Assembly (NCBI RefSeq): GCF_014654725.1
Contig: NZ_JACVZV010000030.1
Coordinates: forward strand, 124,001 to 188,000
DNA: 64,000 nucleotides
Source of the DNA: Vulcanococcus sp. Clear-D1
GTDB lineage: Bacteria > Cyanobacteriota > Cyanobacteriia > PCC-6307 > Cyanobiaceae
Direction of reading: 5' to 3'
The notes beneath the pieces are model-generated. The model ran no database searches. It was not told the origin of the DNA and saw only the letters and a program-made list of their open reading frames with translations. Both the position numbers and the translations under genes were made by a program. Position 1 is the stretch's first letter. Every line of letters starts with the position of its first letter. Positions 45,289 to 54,031 of the stretch are shown here, piece after piece.

Positions 45289-47348
45289 CGGCCAGGCGCC
45301 GCCGCCCTCTTTTGCGGGCCGGCCTCATTGGGGCCAGCGCCGGAGTGGCCGTTGCCGTAGGCCAGAACCTGCTGGTGCAGGGCGTGGATGCGCTCCTGCC
45401 CAACGTGCAACGGGTGAGCAGCTACAACCGCCCCGGCACGGTCACCGTGCTCTCAGCCGATGGACAGGTGATCCAGAAGCTGGGCCCAGCCACTCGCGAG
45501 AAGCTCATCAGCGGCCAAATGCCGCTGCTGGTGCAGCGTGCCTTCATCGCCGCGGAAGATCGCCGCTTCTATGAGCACGACGGCATCGATCCCGTTGGCA
45601 TCAGCCGAGCGCTGCTGCGCAATGTGCGGCGCGGCGCGGTGGAGGAGGGCGCCAGCACAATCACCCAACAGCTGGCGCGCACGGTCTTCCTGAGCCAGGA
45701 CCGCACGATCATCCGCAAGCTCAAGGAAGCGCTGCTGGCCGGGAAGCTGGAGCGCCAGCTCAGCAAGCAACAAATCCTTGAGCAATATCTGAACTTTGTG
45801 TATCTGGGCTCAAGCGCCTATGGCGTTTCAGATGCTGCTTGGATTTATTTCTCCAAAACGCCCGCCGAGCTCACCCTGCCTGAGGCGGCGCTGATCGCAG
45901 GGCTGCCGCCAGCCCCCTCGGTGTATTCACCCCTGGTGAATCCCGATCTAGCTCTGGAACGACGAGCCACGGTGCTCCGGCGCATGCGCGAAGCCGGCTT
46001 CATTGATGATCTGCAGCTGCAGAGCGCCAATGCCGCACCACTGCTGCTCAAACCAGCAGAGCCGAAATACTGGACCAGCCGGGCGCCTTATTTCACCAGC
46101 TGGGTGGCCCAAGAGCTCCCCAAGGTGCTCAGCCCTGAAGATCTGGAGGTGGGTGGTCTCACCATCCGCAGCAGCCTGAACCTGGCGTGGCAGGAGCGGG
46201 CCCAAGCCACGATCAACAAACACGCCCCTGGCGCCATGGAAGGCGCCGTGGTGTCGATGGAACCGGGTACCGGCCTGGTGCGCACGATGGTGGGCGGCAA
46301 GGATTTCGAGACGAGCCAGTTCAATCGCGCCGCCCAGGCCCTGCGCTCACCGGGCTCCACCTTCAAGTTGTTCGTATATCTCACGGCCCTCAAGGAAGGG
46401 ATGAAGCCCGAAGACAAAGTGAACGACAAACCCCAGTGCTTCGGCGGCTACTGCCCGCGCAACTTTGGGAACAAATACCGAGGTGTGGTGCCGCTGTGGG
46501 TGGCACTGCAGCAATCGCTGAACACCGTGTCGGTGAGCCTGCTCAAACAGCTGGGCTTCGACAAAGTGATCGCCACAGCTAAGAGCCTGGGCATCACCCG
46601 CGAGCTGGGCCGGTTCTACCCGCTGGCCGTGGGCGCCACCGAGCAGACCGTGCTCGACATGACCGCTGCCTACGCCGCGATCTTCAACCGCGGCGTGTAT
46701 GTGACGCCCACGCCGTTCGAAGAAATCCTCGGCCCGAACGGGGAGTTGCTCTGGAGCCGCCGCGTGGATGGCGATCGGGGCCGCCGCGCCGTGCCCAGCG
46801 ACATTGCCGACGCCATGCTCTGGATGCTGCAGCAGGTGGTGAAGGGCGGCACCGGCTACGGCGCCGTGCCGCCGGATCGCCCCGCCGCCGGCAAAACCGG
46901 CACCTCCGAGGGGGGCCGTGATCTCTGGTTCATCGGCGGCGTGCCCCAACTGGTGACCGGCCTGTGGCTCGGCTACGACAACAACAAAGAAACCAAGAGC
47001 ACCAGCGCCGTGGCCGTGGTGGCCTGGGCCGACTACATGGGCCCGATCCTCAAGGATCTGCCGGTGCGCCAGTTCCCGCCGAAGCCCCAGCTGGCCGGCA
47101 AATTTGACCCGCTCAAAGTCCTCAAGCCCAAGCCCGAAGCCACGGCCCCAGCTACCACTCCCGCCGAACCGCTGGCCCCAGGCCCCAACCCCGAGGGCCC
47201 TGCCGAACCGGTGATTCCCGAGGGCACTCCGTCAGGGCCCGGCCCTGCAGCACCGGCCGCGGCCCCCGCTCCCGTGGCAGCTCCGCCAGCTCCACCACCG
47301 CCGCTGGCACCACCCGCACCGCCTTCGGCGCCACCGCCACTGCCCTGA
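45285..47348 (+). CDS. Class A penicillin-binding protein (transglycosylase/transpeptidase)
   Basis: This 687-residue enzyme polymerises and crosslinks peptidoglycan. After one N-terminal membrane helix (~10-35) comes a GT51 domain with E91 in AAEDRRFYEHDG and STITQQLARTVFLS, then the transpeptidase with S358-K361 (SPGSTFKL), the SLNT motif (~412) and K537-T540 (GKTGTS). A ~75-residue Pro/Ala tail ends the protein, probably a periplasmic linker. The start GTG overlaps chlG. Cyanobacteria have several such PBP1A/B-like genes. Confidence 0.95.
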   Translation: MTARRRRPLLRAGLIGASAGVAVAVGQNLLVQGVDALLPNVQRVSSYNRPGTVTVLSADGQVIQKLGPATREKLISGQMPLLVQRAFIAAEDRRFYEHDGIDPVGISRALLRNVRRGAVEEGASTITQQLARTVFLSQDRTIIRKLKEALLAGKLERQLSKQQILEQYLNFVYLGSSAYGVSDAAWIYFSKTPAELTLPEAALIAGLPPAPSVYSPLVNPDLALERRATVLRRMREAGFIDDLQLQSANAAPLLLKPAEPKYWTSRAPYFTSWVAQELPKVLSPEDLEVGGLTIRSSLNLAWQERAQATINKHAPGAMEGAVVSMEPGTGLVRTMVGGKDFETSQFNRAAQALRSPGSTFKLFVYLTALKEGMKPEDKVNDKPQCFGGYCPRNFGNKYRGVVPLWVALQQSLNTVSVSLLKQLGFDKVIATAKSLGITRELGRFYPLAVGATEQTVLDMTAAYAAIFNRGVYVTPTPFEEILGPNGELLWSRRVDGDRGRRAVPSDIADAMLWMLQQVVKGGTGYGAVPPDRPAAGKTGTSEGGRDLWFIGGVPQLVTGLWLGYDNNKETKSTSAVAVVAWADYMGPILKDLPVRQFPPKPQLAGKFDPLKVLKPKPEATAPATTPAEPLAPGPNPEGPAEPVIPEGTPSGPGPAAPAAAPAPVAAPPAPPPPLAPPAPPSAPPPLP

Positions 47349-47356
47349 GGCTGCGG

Positions 47357-48721
47357 TTAACCGTGCCGCTGCAGCAGCGCGGCATAGAACCCATCCCCTG
47401 CCCCGAGCACGTCTCCGGGCCAGAGCTGCCAGCTCTGCTGCAGCTCTAACTCCGGGTGCTCTGCCAAAACTGCATCGATCAGCTGCGCGTTTTCACGGGG
47501 GTGCACGGTGCAGGTGGCGTACACCAGGTGCCCTTGAGGCTTGAGTAGCGGCAGCAACCCATCGATGAGCTGGCGTTGCAGCACGACCAGCTCATCGATG
47601 GCAGCTGGATCAATCCGCCAACGGGCATCGGCATGGCGAGCCAGGGTGCCCAGCCCCGAACAGGGAGCATCCACCAGGATGCGATCAAAGCTGGCCAGCA
47701 GCTCGGGCTGCTGCTGCGCCAGGGTCGTGGCATCGCCGTGCTGCACCACGATGCTGCGCAGGCCAAGCCGTTCTGCATTGCGGCTCACCCGCCGCAGCCG
47801 GGCCTCACCACGATCAAGAGCCAGCACCAGGCCTTGATCACCCATCAACTCGGCCAGATGGGTGCTCTTGCCACCGGGGGCCGCGCAGGCATCGAGGATG
47901 CGCTCGCCCGGCTGCGGATTGAGCAGGGGAGCAATGCGCTGAGCGGCGCGATCCTGCACACACCACTGCCCCTCGGTAAAGCCAGGCAAGCGGCTCAGAT
48001 CACCACTGCGGCCCTTCAGCGTGAGCCCGGCGGGTCGTCCCTCGATTGGGATGGCCTCCACCCCCGCGCCAGCCAGGGCCGCCTGCACAGCGGCGGGGCT
48101 GCTTCGCAAGCTGTTCACCCGCAGATCCAAGCTTGGAGGGCTGTTGGAGGCACGGCCAAAGGCCTCAACGCGGTCGGGCGGCAACCACTGCAGCAGCTCG
48201 CGTGTGAGCCAATCCGGCAGGGAGTGGCGCACCCCCAACGAAACCGCCAGATCGGCTGATTGGGCTGGCGAGAGCGGCAGAGAATCGCCGGCTTCGCGGC
48301 GACGCAGACAGGCACGCAGCAGGCCATTGGCCACCGGTGCCAACCGCGCAAGCCCACCCCGCTTGGCCAGCTCCACAGTGGTGCTCACCGCCGCGGAGGG
48401 CGGCACGCGATCGCTGGCCAGCAGTTGATACAGGCCGATGTGCAGCAGCCAGCGGAGCTTGGGGGGCTGGCGCTCTGCGGGCACCTTGCCCAACTGATCC
48501 AGCCAGGCATCCAGCAGGCGCCGCTGCCGAATCGCGCCATAGGCCAACTCCGTGGCCAAGCCTCGATCGGCTGGCGAGAGCGATGTGCGCCCCAGTTCAC
48601 GCTCCAGCGCACCATCGGCATAGGCCCCAGCCGCCACCGCTTGCAGCACCTGCCAGGCCAACCGCCGCGGCGCCAGGCCCTTGGGTTCAGCGGCCGTTGC
48701 AGCGGTGGGGGTCGAGCTCAA
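47357..48721 (-). CDS. rsmB: 16S rRNA m5C967 methyltransferase (RsmB/Sun)
   Basis: The 454-residue protein has the N-terminal NusB-like domain (~15-140) and the C-terminal SAM-dependent m5C domain: ACAAPGGKSTHLAELMG, LALDRGEARLRR, VDAPCSGLGTLARHADARW and YATCTVHPRENAQ. The two cysteines in PCSG and TC are the catalytic ones. The start is TTG 48721, which overlaps the upstream alkyltransferase-like stop by TTGA. No other start keeps the NusB domain. Confidence 0.93.
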   Translation of the reverse strand: MSSTPTAATAAEPKGLAPRRLAWQVLQAVAAGAYADGALERELGRTSLSPADRGLATELAYGAIRQRRLLDAWLDQLGKVPAERQPPKLRWLLHIGLYQLLASDRVPPSAAVSTTVELAKRGGLARLAPVANGLLRACLRRREAGDSLPLSPAQSADLAVSLGVRHSLPDWLTRELLQWLPPDRVEAFGRASNSPPSLDLRVNSLRSSPAAVQAALAGAGVEAIPIEGRPAGLTLKGRSGDLSRLPGFTEGQWCVQDRAAQRIAPLLNPQPGERILDACAAPGGKSTHLAELMGDQGLVLALDRGEARLRRVSRNAERLGLRSIVVQHGDATTLAQQQPELLASFDRILVDAPCSGLGTLARHADARWRIDPAAIDELVVLQRQLIDGLLPLLKPQGHLVYATCTVHPRENAQLIDAVLAEHPELELQQSWQLWPGDVLGAGDGFYAALLQRHG

Positions 48722-49074
48722 CAGGGCAGCGCATCAGACGTTGCTCCACAACTAGCGCCCGGCGGGAGCCAGCGATAACGACTGAGCGGCAGCCGCCCCT
48801 GCTCATCCACCGGGATGCCCTCAGCAAGCAAGAGCTCGCGTTGCATCCAGTCGGATCCTTCGCGGCTGAGGCTCATGCTGATCCGCCCCTGGGCATTCAC
48901 CACCCGGTGCCAGGGCACCTCGGAGGGCAGCACCAGACGCCGGAGGGCCCAGCCCACCTGACGCGCACAGCCATAGGCAGCGATCAACTCCGCGATCTGG
49001 CCATAGGTGGCGAGCTGACCCGGCGGGATCTGGGCCACCACCTGCTGCACGCGCTCGTCGAACGTTGGCTCCAC
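48718..49074 (-). CDS. Alkyltransferase-like DNA-binding protein (ATL)
   Basis: The 118-residue protein matches the O6-alkylguanine transferase C-terminal domain (IPPGQLATYGQIAELIAAYGCARQ in parts, VGWALRRL), but the PCHR active site is PWHR, with W55 instead of cysteine. That is the mark of ATL proteins, which bind O6-alkylguanine and hand it to nucleotide excision repair rather than removing the alkyl group. It is coupled to rsmB downstream. Confidence 0.88.
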   Translation of the reverse strand: MEPTFDERVQQVVAQIPPGQLATYGQIAELIAAYGCARQVGWALRRLVLPSEVPWHRVVNAQGRISMSLSREGSDWMQRELLLAEGIPVDEQGRLPLSRYRWLPPGASCGATSDALPC

Positions 49075-49112
49075 AGGACAACGCTATCGGGGCTGGCCGG
49101 CGATCCAGGACG

Positions 49113-49832
49113 ATGGAGGCAAGCCCGCCAGCACCGATGCCCCTGCTGCCCCGCCGTTTCGAGCGCCTCCAGGCCGTGCTCAACCGCCGGATGGGCGATC
49201 TCACCGTGGTGCTGGAAGCGGTGGATAAACCCCACAACCTCTCAGCGATCCTGCGCACCTGCGATGCGGTGGGCGTGCTGGAGGCCCATGTGGTGAGCCT
49301 GCCCGGGCGGCCCCGCACCTTCAACAAAACGGCCAAGGGCAGCCAGAAGTGGGTGCCGCTGCATCCGCACCCCAGCATCGAAACCTGCCTGAGCGGGCTG
49401 AAAGAGAAAGGCTTTCGCATCTACGGCACCCACCTGAGCGTGGATGCCCGCGACTACCGCGACTGCGACTTCACCGGCCCCAGCTGCTTCCTGATGGGGG
49501 CCGAGAAGTGGGGCATGAGCGATGAGGCGCTGGCGATGGTGGATCAGCCGCTGTTCATCCCGATGACCGGCATGGTGCAGAGCCTGAACGTGAGCGTGGC
49601 TGCCGCGACCCTGTTGTTTGAAGCACTGCGGCAACGGGATCGGGCCGGACTGGTGCCGAGCCAGGGCGAAGGAGTGCCCGGCGGCGAGGAGGCCTACCGC
49701 CAGCTGCTGTTCGAGTGGGCCTATCCCCAGGTGGCCGATTGGTGCCGCCGCCAGGGTCGCCCCTATCCACCGCTCAGCGAGGAAGGCGAAATAGCCGAGC
49801 AGCTGCCTCGCACGCTGAAGCTGCGCTACTAA
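49113..49832 (+). CDS. trmH: tRNA (guanosine-2'-O-)-methyltransferase TrmH-type
   Basis: TrmH methylates the ribose of G18 in tRNAs. The 239-residue SPOUT protein has VLEAVDKPHNLSAILRTCDAVGVLEAHVV in parts, AKGSQKWVPLHP, FLMGAEKWGMSDEAL and PMTGMVQSLNVSVAAATLLFEALRQR in parts, the three knot motifs. The C-terminal extension with YRQLLFEWAYPQVADWCR is typical. ATG 49137 (MPLLPRRFERLQ) may be the real start, as relatives begin there. It converges with the ABC permease. Confidence 0.92.
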   Translation: MEASPPAPMPLLPRRFERLQAVLNRRMGDLTVVLEAVDKPHNLSAILRTCDAVGVLEAHVVSLPGRPRTFNKTAKGSQKWVPLHPHPSIETCLSGLKEKGFRIYGTHLSVDARDYRDCDFTGPSCFLMGAEKWGMSDEALAMVDQPLFIPMTGMVQSLNVSVAAATLLFEALRQRDRAGLVPSQGEGVPGGEEAYRQLLFEWAYPQVADWCRRQGRPYPPLSEEGEIAEQLPRTLKLRY

Positions 49833-49835
49833 GCC

Positions 49836-50726
49836 TCAGCTCTGCGCGCGGTTGCTGCTGCCGCTGCCACTGAGCCAGCTCTCCAGCCCCTCCCCCAGGA
49901 ACGAGAGCCCCAGCACCAACACAAACATCGCCACACCGGGGTACAGCGCCGTCCACCAGATGCCGGTAGGCAGCGCGCTGAGGGCTTGCTGAAGATCGCT
50001 GCCCCATTCGGGCACGGTTTCCGGGAGACCCAGGCCAAGAAAACCGAGGCCACCGAGCACAAGCACCGCATCAGCAGCATTGAGAGTGAGCAGCACCGGC
50101 ACCGACGTGATCACATTGCGGAACAAATAGCGGCGCAGGATCCAAACCGGACCAGCCCCTAGCGAGCGTGCTGCTTCTACGAACAATTCCGCCTTCACCT
50201 GAGCGCTCTGATTGCGCACCACCCGGAAATACTGCGGCACGTACACCACACACAACGCGGCCGCTGCATTGGGCAAGCCTTTACCAAGCAGAAAGGCCAA
50301 CACCACTGAGAGCAGCAACACCGGCAGGGTGTAGAGCGTGTCCATGAGCAGCACGAGGCTGCGGTCGATCCAGCCGCCCAGATAGCCGCTCACCATCCCC
50401 AGCGGGACCCCGATCACCAGGGCAGACACCAGCGCAATCGCCACCACCTGCAGCGCAACACCGCTACCGGCCAGGGTGCGGCTGCAGACATCGCGCCCCA
50501 GGCGATCGGTGCCGCACCAGTGGTGCCAGGAGGGCGGTGCATAGATGGGGTTATCGAGGCCGGCGTTGACATCCGGCAGCAAGCCGAGATGGATGAACAG
50601 CGGCGTGAGTAGGGCGATCAGCAGGTAGACGATCACGATCACCACCCCCCAGCGGGCCATCCGGCCCGCCAGGTTGCGAGGCCGCCAGGCGAGCAGGCGC
50701 GATGCGGGGGAGAGAGGGGTGCTCAT
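49836..50726 (-). CDS. ABC transporter permease, DppC/NikC type
   Basis: The 296-residue protein has an N-terminal membrane helix (WGVVIVIVYLLIALLTPLFI), the TDRLGRDVCSR motif of the OppC/DppC N-terminal region, and a five-helix permease domain with the EAA loop VEAARSLGAGPVWILRRYLFRNV in parts. It belongs to the peptide, nickel or opine uptake family. No DppB-, ATPase- or binding-protein gene is nearby, so the partners must lie elsewhere. Substrate is unknown. Confidence 0.88.
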   Translation of the reverse strand: MSTPLSPASRLLAWRPRNLAGRMARWGVVIVIVYLLIALLTPLFIHLGLLPDVNAGLDNPIYAPPSWHHWCGTDRLGRDVCSRTLAGSGVALQVVAIALVSALVIGVPLGMVSGYLGGWIDRSLVLLMDTLYTLPVLLLSVVLAFLLGKGLPNAAAALCVVYVPQYFRVVRNQSAQVKAELFVEAARSLGAGPVWILRRYLFRNVITSVPVLLTLNAADAVLVLGGLGFLGLGLPETVPEWGSDLQQALSALPTGIWWTALYPGVAMFVLVLGLSFLGEGLESWLSGSGSSNRAQS

Positions 50727-50813
50727 CGCGGCTCACCATGCCACCGACCAGCGTGCGCAGCCAAGCCAAGCGCTGCAAATCCGGGTAAGAAGGGTGCAGC
50801 CCTGCGGCAATTG

Positions 50814-51524
50814 ATGGAAGCCACCACCGTGCTCCTGGCCGACGATGATGCACGGCTGCGCCAGTTCCTGGAGCTGGAGCTGAGCGAAGAGGGCTACGCG
50901 GTGCGCAGCTGCGGCGATGGCATCGGCGCCCTCACGCAGATCCGCCAGGAACCGCCCGATCTACTGGTGCTCGATTGGATGCTGCCTGATCTGAGCGGCG
51001 TGGAGGTATGCCAGCGGCTGCGCTCCACCGGCGTCAATCTGCCCGTCCTGATGCTCACCGGCCGCGACGCGGTGAAGGATCGCGTGGAAGCCCTCGATGC
51101 CGGCGCCGACGACTACCTGGTGAAGCCGTTTTCGATCGAAGAACTACTGGCACGGCTGCGAGCACTGGGCCGGCGAGGGACCGGAGCGGCCAACGCCCCC
51201 CAAGACCTGCTGGAGCTCGACGATCTGCAGCTGAATCTGGCCAGCCATGAGGTGAACCGTGGCGGCGTGGCGGTGCACCTCAGCCACACGGAATTCCAAC
51301 TGCTGCGCTGCCTGATGAGCGAGCCGGGCCGCGTGCAGAACCGCCAGAGCTTGCTGGATGCGGTGTGGGGCAGCAACTTCGTGGGCGACGCCAACGTGCT
51401 GGATGTCTACGTGCGCTATTTGCGCCGCAAGCTCGAACCACCTGGACAGCCCACCCTGATCCAGACGGTGCGCGGCGTGGGGTTTCTGCTCAAGGCCGGG
51501 CCCTTGAAGGAGACCGCACCGTGA
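50814..51524 (+). CDS. OmpR-family response regulator
   Basis: The 236-residue regulator has a receiver domain (residues ~5-118) with DDD near 11, phospho-acceptor D54 in LLVLDWMLPD, the switch threonine in LMLTGRD and K103-type VKPFS, then a winged-helix DNA-binding domain (~135-230; LSHTEFQLLRCLM, DVYVRYLRRKLE, QTVRGVGFLL). ATG 50814 is preferred over TTG 50811. It overlaps a stand-alone receiver gene by 4 bases and faces a histidine kinase. Confidence 0.93.
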   Translation: MEATTVLLADDDARLRQFLELELSEEGYAVRSCGDGIGALTQIRQEPPDLLVLDWMLPDLSGVEVCQRLRSTGVNLPVLMLTGRDAVKDRVEALDAGADDYLVKPFSIEELLARLRALGRRGTGAANAPQDLLELDDLQLNLASHEVNRGGVAVHLSHTEFQLLRCLMSEPGRVQNRQSLLDAVWGSNFVGDANVLDVYVRYLRRKLEPPGQPTLIQTVRGVGFLLKAGPLKETAP

Positions 51525-51880
51525 GCAAGCCTCTCGTGGCCGTCGTCGATGACGACCCCCGCATCCGTGACCTCCTCGCTGCAGAACTGGAGGATCTGGA
51601 GGCCACCGTGTTGCGCTGCCGCGAAGGATCAGAACTGCTGGCTCAGGAGCAGCTCGATCAGGTGGAGCTGGTGTTGCTGGATTGGATGATGCCGGGCCTC
51701 GATGGGGCCGCCACGCTCAAGGCGTTGGCCGATCTGTCGTTTAGGGGACGAGTGGTGGTGGTAACAGCTCTCTGCGATCCAGAGGTGCAGCGCATGGCTG
51801 GGAACGCCGGTGCTGCAGCCACCCTGCTCAAAACAGAAGCGTTGGAGCAGCTGAGCGCATGGCTCAGCCCCCAGGGGTAA
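51521..51880 (+). CDS. Stand-alone receiver domain protein
   Basis: The 119-residue protein is a single CheY-like receiver: acidic pair in VAVVDDDPRI, phospho-acceptor D54 in LVLLDWMMPGLDG, VVTAL and the conserved lysine in TLLKTEAL. No output domain is present. The GTG at 51521 lies in the ATGA-like overlap (GTGA) with the OmpR-type regulator stop. Its end overlaps the convergent kinase gene by 17 bases, so the locus may form a phosphorelay. Confidence 0.85.
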   Translation: MSKPLVAVVDDDPRIRDLLAAELEDLEATVLRCREGSELLAQEQLDQVELVLLDWMMPGLDGAATLKALADLSFRGRVVVVTALCDPEVQRMAGNAGAAATLLKTEALEQLSAWLSPQG

Positions 51881-53399
51881 ACCAGCGCCGCAGGCTGGCA
51901 CTGCGGCTGGGCCGTTCGCTGACCGCCGTGCTGAGCAGCGCCGGCAAGCGCAACTGAAAATCCGCACCACCGCCGGGGGCATTCACCACCTGCACGCGGC
52001 CTCCCATGCGCTCCATCAGCGTTTTCACCACCGCCAGGCCGATGCCATGGCCGCTGATCTCGCTGCTGCCACTACCGCGCACAAAGCGCCCAAAGATCTG
52101 CTCACGCTCGGCCTCGGGCACCCCGGCACCGTGGTCGCGCACGTGCAGCACCACTTCGTTCACATCGCTGCTCAGGGCCAGCTCGATCGGCTGATGGGCG
52201 GGGCTGTATTTGAGCGCGTTCTCCACGAAGTTGGTGAGGCACTGGCTCAGCCGTTCCGGATCAGCGCTCACCTCGGCATATCCCTCCGGCACGGGCTGCA
52301 GGAGCAAGCGCCCGGCACACGACGCCTGCAAACGCTGATGCAACTCCTCCAGTAGGAGAGCGGGATCGAGCTGCCGGCAGTCGAGCTGCAGGCGCCCTGC
52401 ATCATCGCGGGCGATTTCTAAGAGGTCGTTCACCAAGCGCCCCATGGACTCCGCCTCCGCTGCCACCAGCTGCAGCTGATCGCGCTGCTCAAGATTGAGG
52501 CCATCGGCGCGGCGCAACAAACGCCGGCTGTAACCACTGATCAGGGTGATCGGCGTGCGTAATTCGTGCGACACACCATTTACAAAGGTGCGCTGATGCT
52601 CCCAGGCCTCCGCAAGGCGATCCAACAGATCATTGAACGCATGGGCAATCGGATGCAGCTCCCGCGGTTGGCCTTTGAGGGAAAGACGCTCGGTGCTTAA
52701 GGAGCCGCTGGAGATGCCCGCCAGGGTGGTGCTGAAGCTGTCAAGGGGAAGCAGGCCGCGATGAATCACCAAACGCAGCAAAGCCGAGGTGAATAGCGCT
52801 GAGGCGCCAGCCACCGCCACCAGCAACAAGCTGATCAGTTGCTCCTGTTCAGTTTCGAGGGTGAAGTCCTGCAGAAAGCGGAGCTCGTAAGGGCGACCTG
52901 CCAGGCGCACCGGTATCGCACAGGTGAAATAAGTGCGCCCGTTGAAGCGGAAGTCGCGGGGCTGGCCATCAGCTCCCCGGGCCTCATCAGCCGCGCGGAT
53001 CAAGCCCGAACCCGAACGGAACTCACGAAACGCATCGCCACTCGGGAGGATCACCGGACCGGCACCACGGTGGCTTGGCTCCATCCACACCATCCACACC
53101 AGCAAGGAAGGGCTGGCGAAATCGGCCAGATGACGTTGGAGTTGCTGGGTGCTGCTGAGCTGCTCGGGCATCAGCTGCTGCAAAGCCTGGGTGGTGGCCT
53201 GCACCTGGGCCTGATGACGATCCAGCCGCAATCGCGCCGAAAGCTGGCGGTTCACCAGCAGCAACACCACATAGCCCGCAAGCACGGCCAAGAGGCTGGT
53301 GGCCTGCAGATGCCGCCGGATCGAAGCAGCTGGGCGGGAGCGCGGCACCCAAGGTCTACAGATGCTGCAACCGTAGGCAGCATCCGGGCGTCTCACCAC
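51864..53399 (-). CDS. Membrane sensor histidine kinase
   Basis: The protein (511 residues from GTG 53399; ~494 from GTG 53348, which begins just before the basic N-terminus and first membrane helix) has two membrane segments (~35-50 and ~185-210) enclosing a periplasmic sensor region of ~130 residues, a HAMP-like linker, the H box with H278 in VSHELRTPITLISGYSRRLL cut to its core, then N box FVENALKYSP and G boxes DHGAGVPEAE and GHGIGLAVVKTL. The sensed signal is unknown. It is convergent with its probable partner regulator. Confidence 0.9.
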   Translation of the reverse strand: MVRRPDAAYGCSICRPWVPRSRPAASIRRHLQATSLLAVLAGYVVLLLVNRQLSARLRLDRHQAQVQATTQALQQLMPEQLSSTQQLQRHLADFASPSLLVWMVWMEPSHRGAGPVILPSGDAFREFRSGSGLIRAADEARGADGQPRDFRFNGRTYFTCAIPVRLAGRPYELRFLQDFTLETEQEQLISLLLVAVAGASALFTSALLRLVIHRGLLPLDSFSTTLAGISSGSLSTERLSLKGQPRELHPIAHAFNDLLDRLAEAWEHQRTFVNGVSHELRTPITLISGYSRRLLRRADGLNLEQRDQLQLVAAEAESMGRLVNDLLEIARDDAGRLQLDCRQLDPALLLEELHQRLQASCAGRLLLQPVPEGYAEVSADPERLSQCLTNFVENALKYSPAHQPIELALSSDVNEVVLHVRDHGAGVPEAEREQIFGRFVRGSGSSEISGHGIGLAVVKTLMERMGGRVQVVNAPGGGADFQLRLPALLSTAVSERPSRSASLRRWFTPGG

Positions 53400-53502
53400 T
53401 CGAGCTCACTCTCAGCAAACTCTCAGCCAATCAACAGGCCACGCTTGTGGTGCAGCAGATCCGCGCTGCATACGGTGAAAAGAAGCCCGAATCCATCCAC
53501 CC

Positions 53503-54012
53503 ATGACGGCATCCACCCTTGGCCCCCAAATGCGCTCTGCTCTGCTTCGGCAGATCAGCAAGAACGACACCAAGAAGAAGAACCTGCTCCAGAAAGGCTT
53601 CACCTTGGTGGAGCTAATGATCGTGATTGTGATCGTTGGCATCCTCTCGGCAATTGCATTACCCAACTTCCTGAGTCAGTCCGACAAGGCGAAAGCGACG
53701 GAGGCCAAACAGCAATCATCCTCATACTTGAAGCAGGTTTATGCCGCCTACCAAGAGGGCGGATCAACCGCCGAAGGGGCTGCCGATGGCACAGGGAGCA
53801 TCCCTTGCCCACTAGCAACAGTTAACGAGGCTGATAAATACTTCAGCTACACGTGCGACCCAGCGGCAGCATCTATTACTGCCGAGGGAACAGCAAAAGC
53901 AGGGAGCCTTGATGGTCAGACAATGACTTCTTCCGTTGATCTTGACACCGGTGTAGTGACCATGGGCGCCTTAGCCGCTGCTGCCGCAGCGCCCGCACCA
54001 GCCAACCCCTAA
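53503..54012 (+). CDS. Type IV pilin, major PilA-like
   Basis: The 169-residue prepilin has the peptidase III site QKG/FTLVELMIVIVIVGILSA at residues ~31-33, followed by the polymerising helix with Glu5. The leader is long (~32 residues); ATG 53530 would shorten it to ~23. The mature part is ~137 residues with a cysteine pair (SIPCPLA, SYTCDP) and an Ala/Pro-rich end. It begins the forward pilin cluster. Base composition is visibly less G+C-rich than in the housekeeping genes. Confidence 0.9.
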   Translation: MTASTLGPQMRSALLRQISKNDTKKKNLLQKGFTLVELMIVIVIVGILSAIALPNFLSQSDKAKATEAKQQSSSYLKQVYAAYQEGGSTAEGAADGTGSIPCPLATVNEADKYFSYTCDPAAASITAEGTAKAGSLDGQTMTSSVDLDTGVVTMGALAAAAAAPAPANP

Positions 54013-54031
54013 GGAGGCAGATACAACGAGA

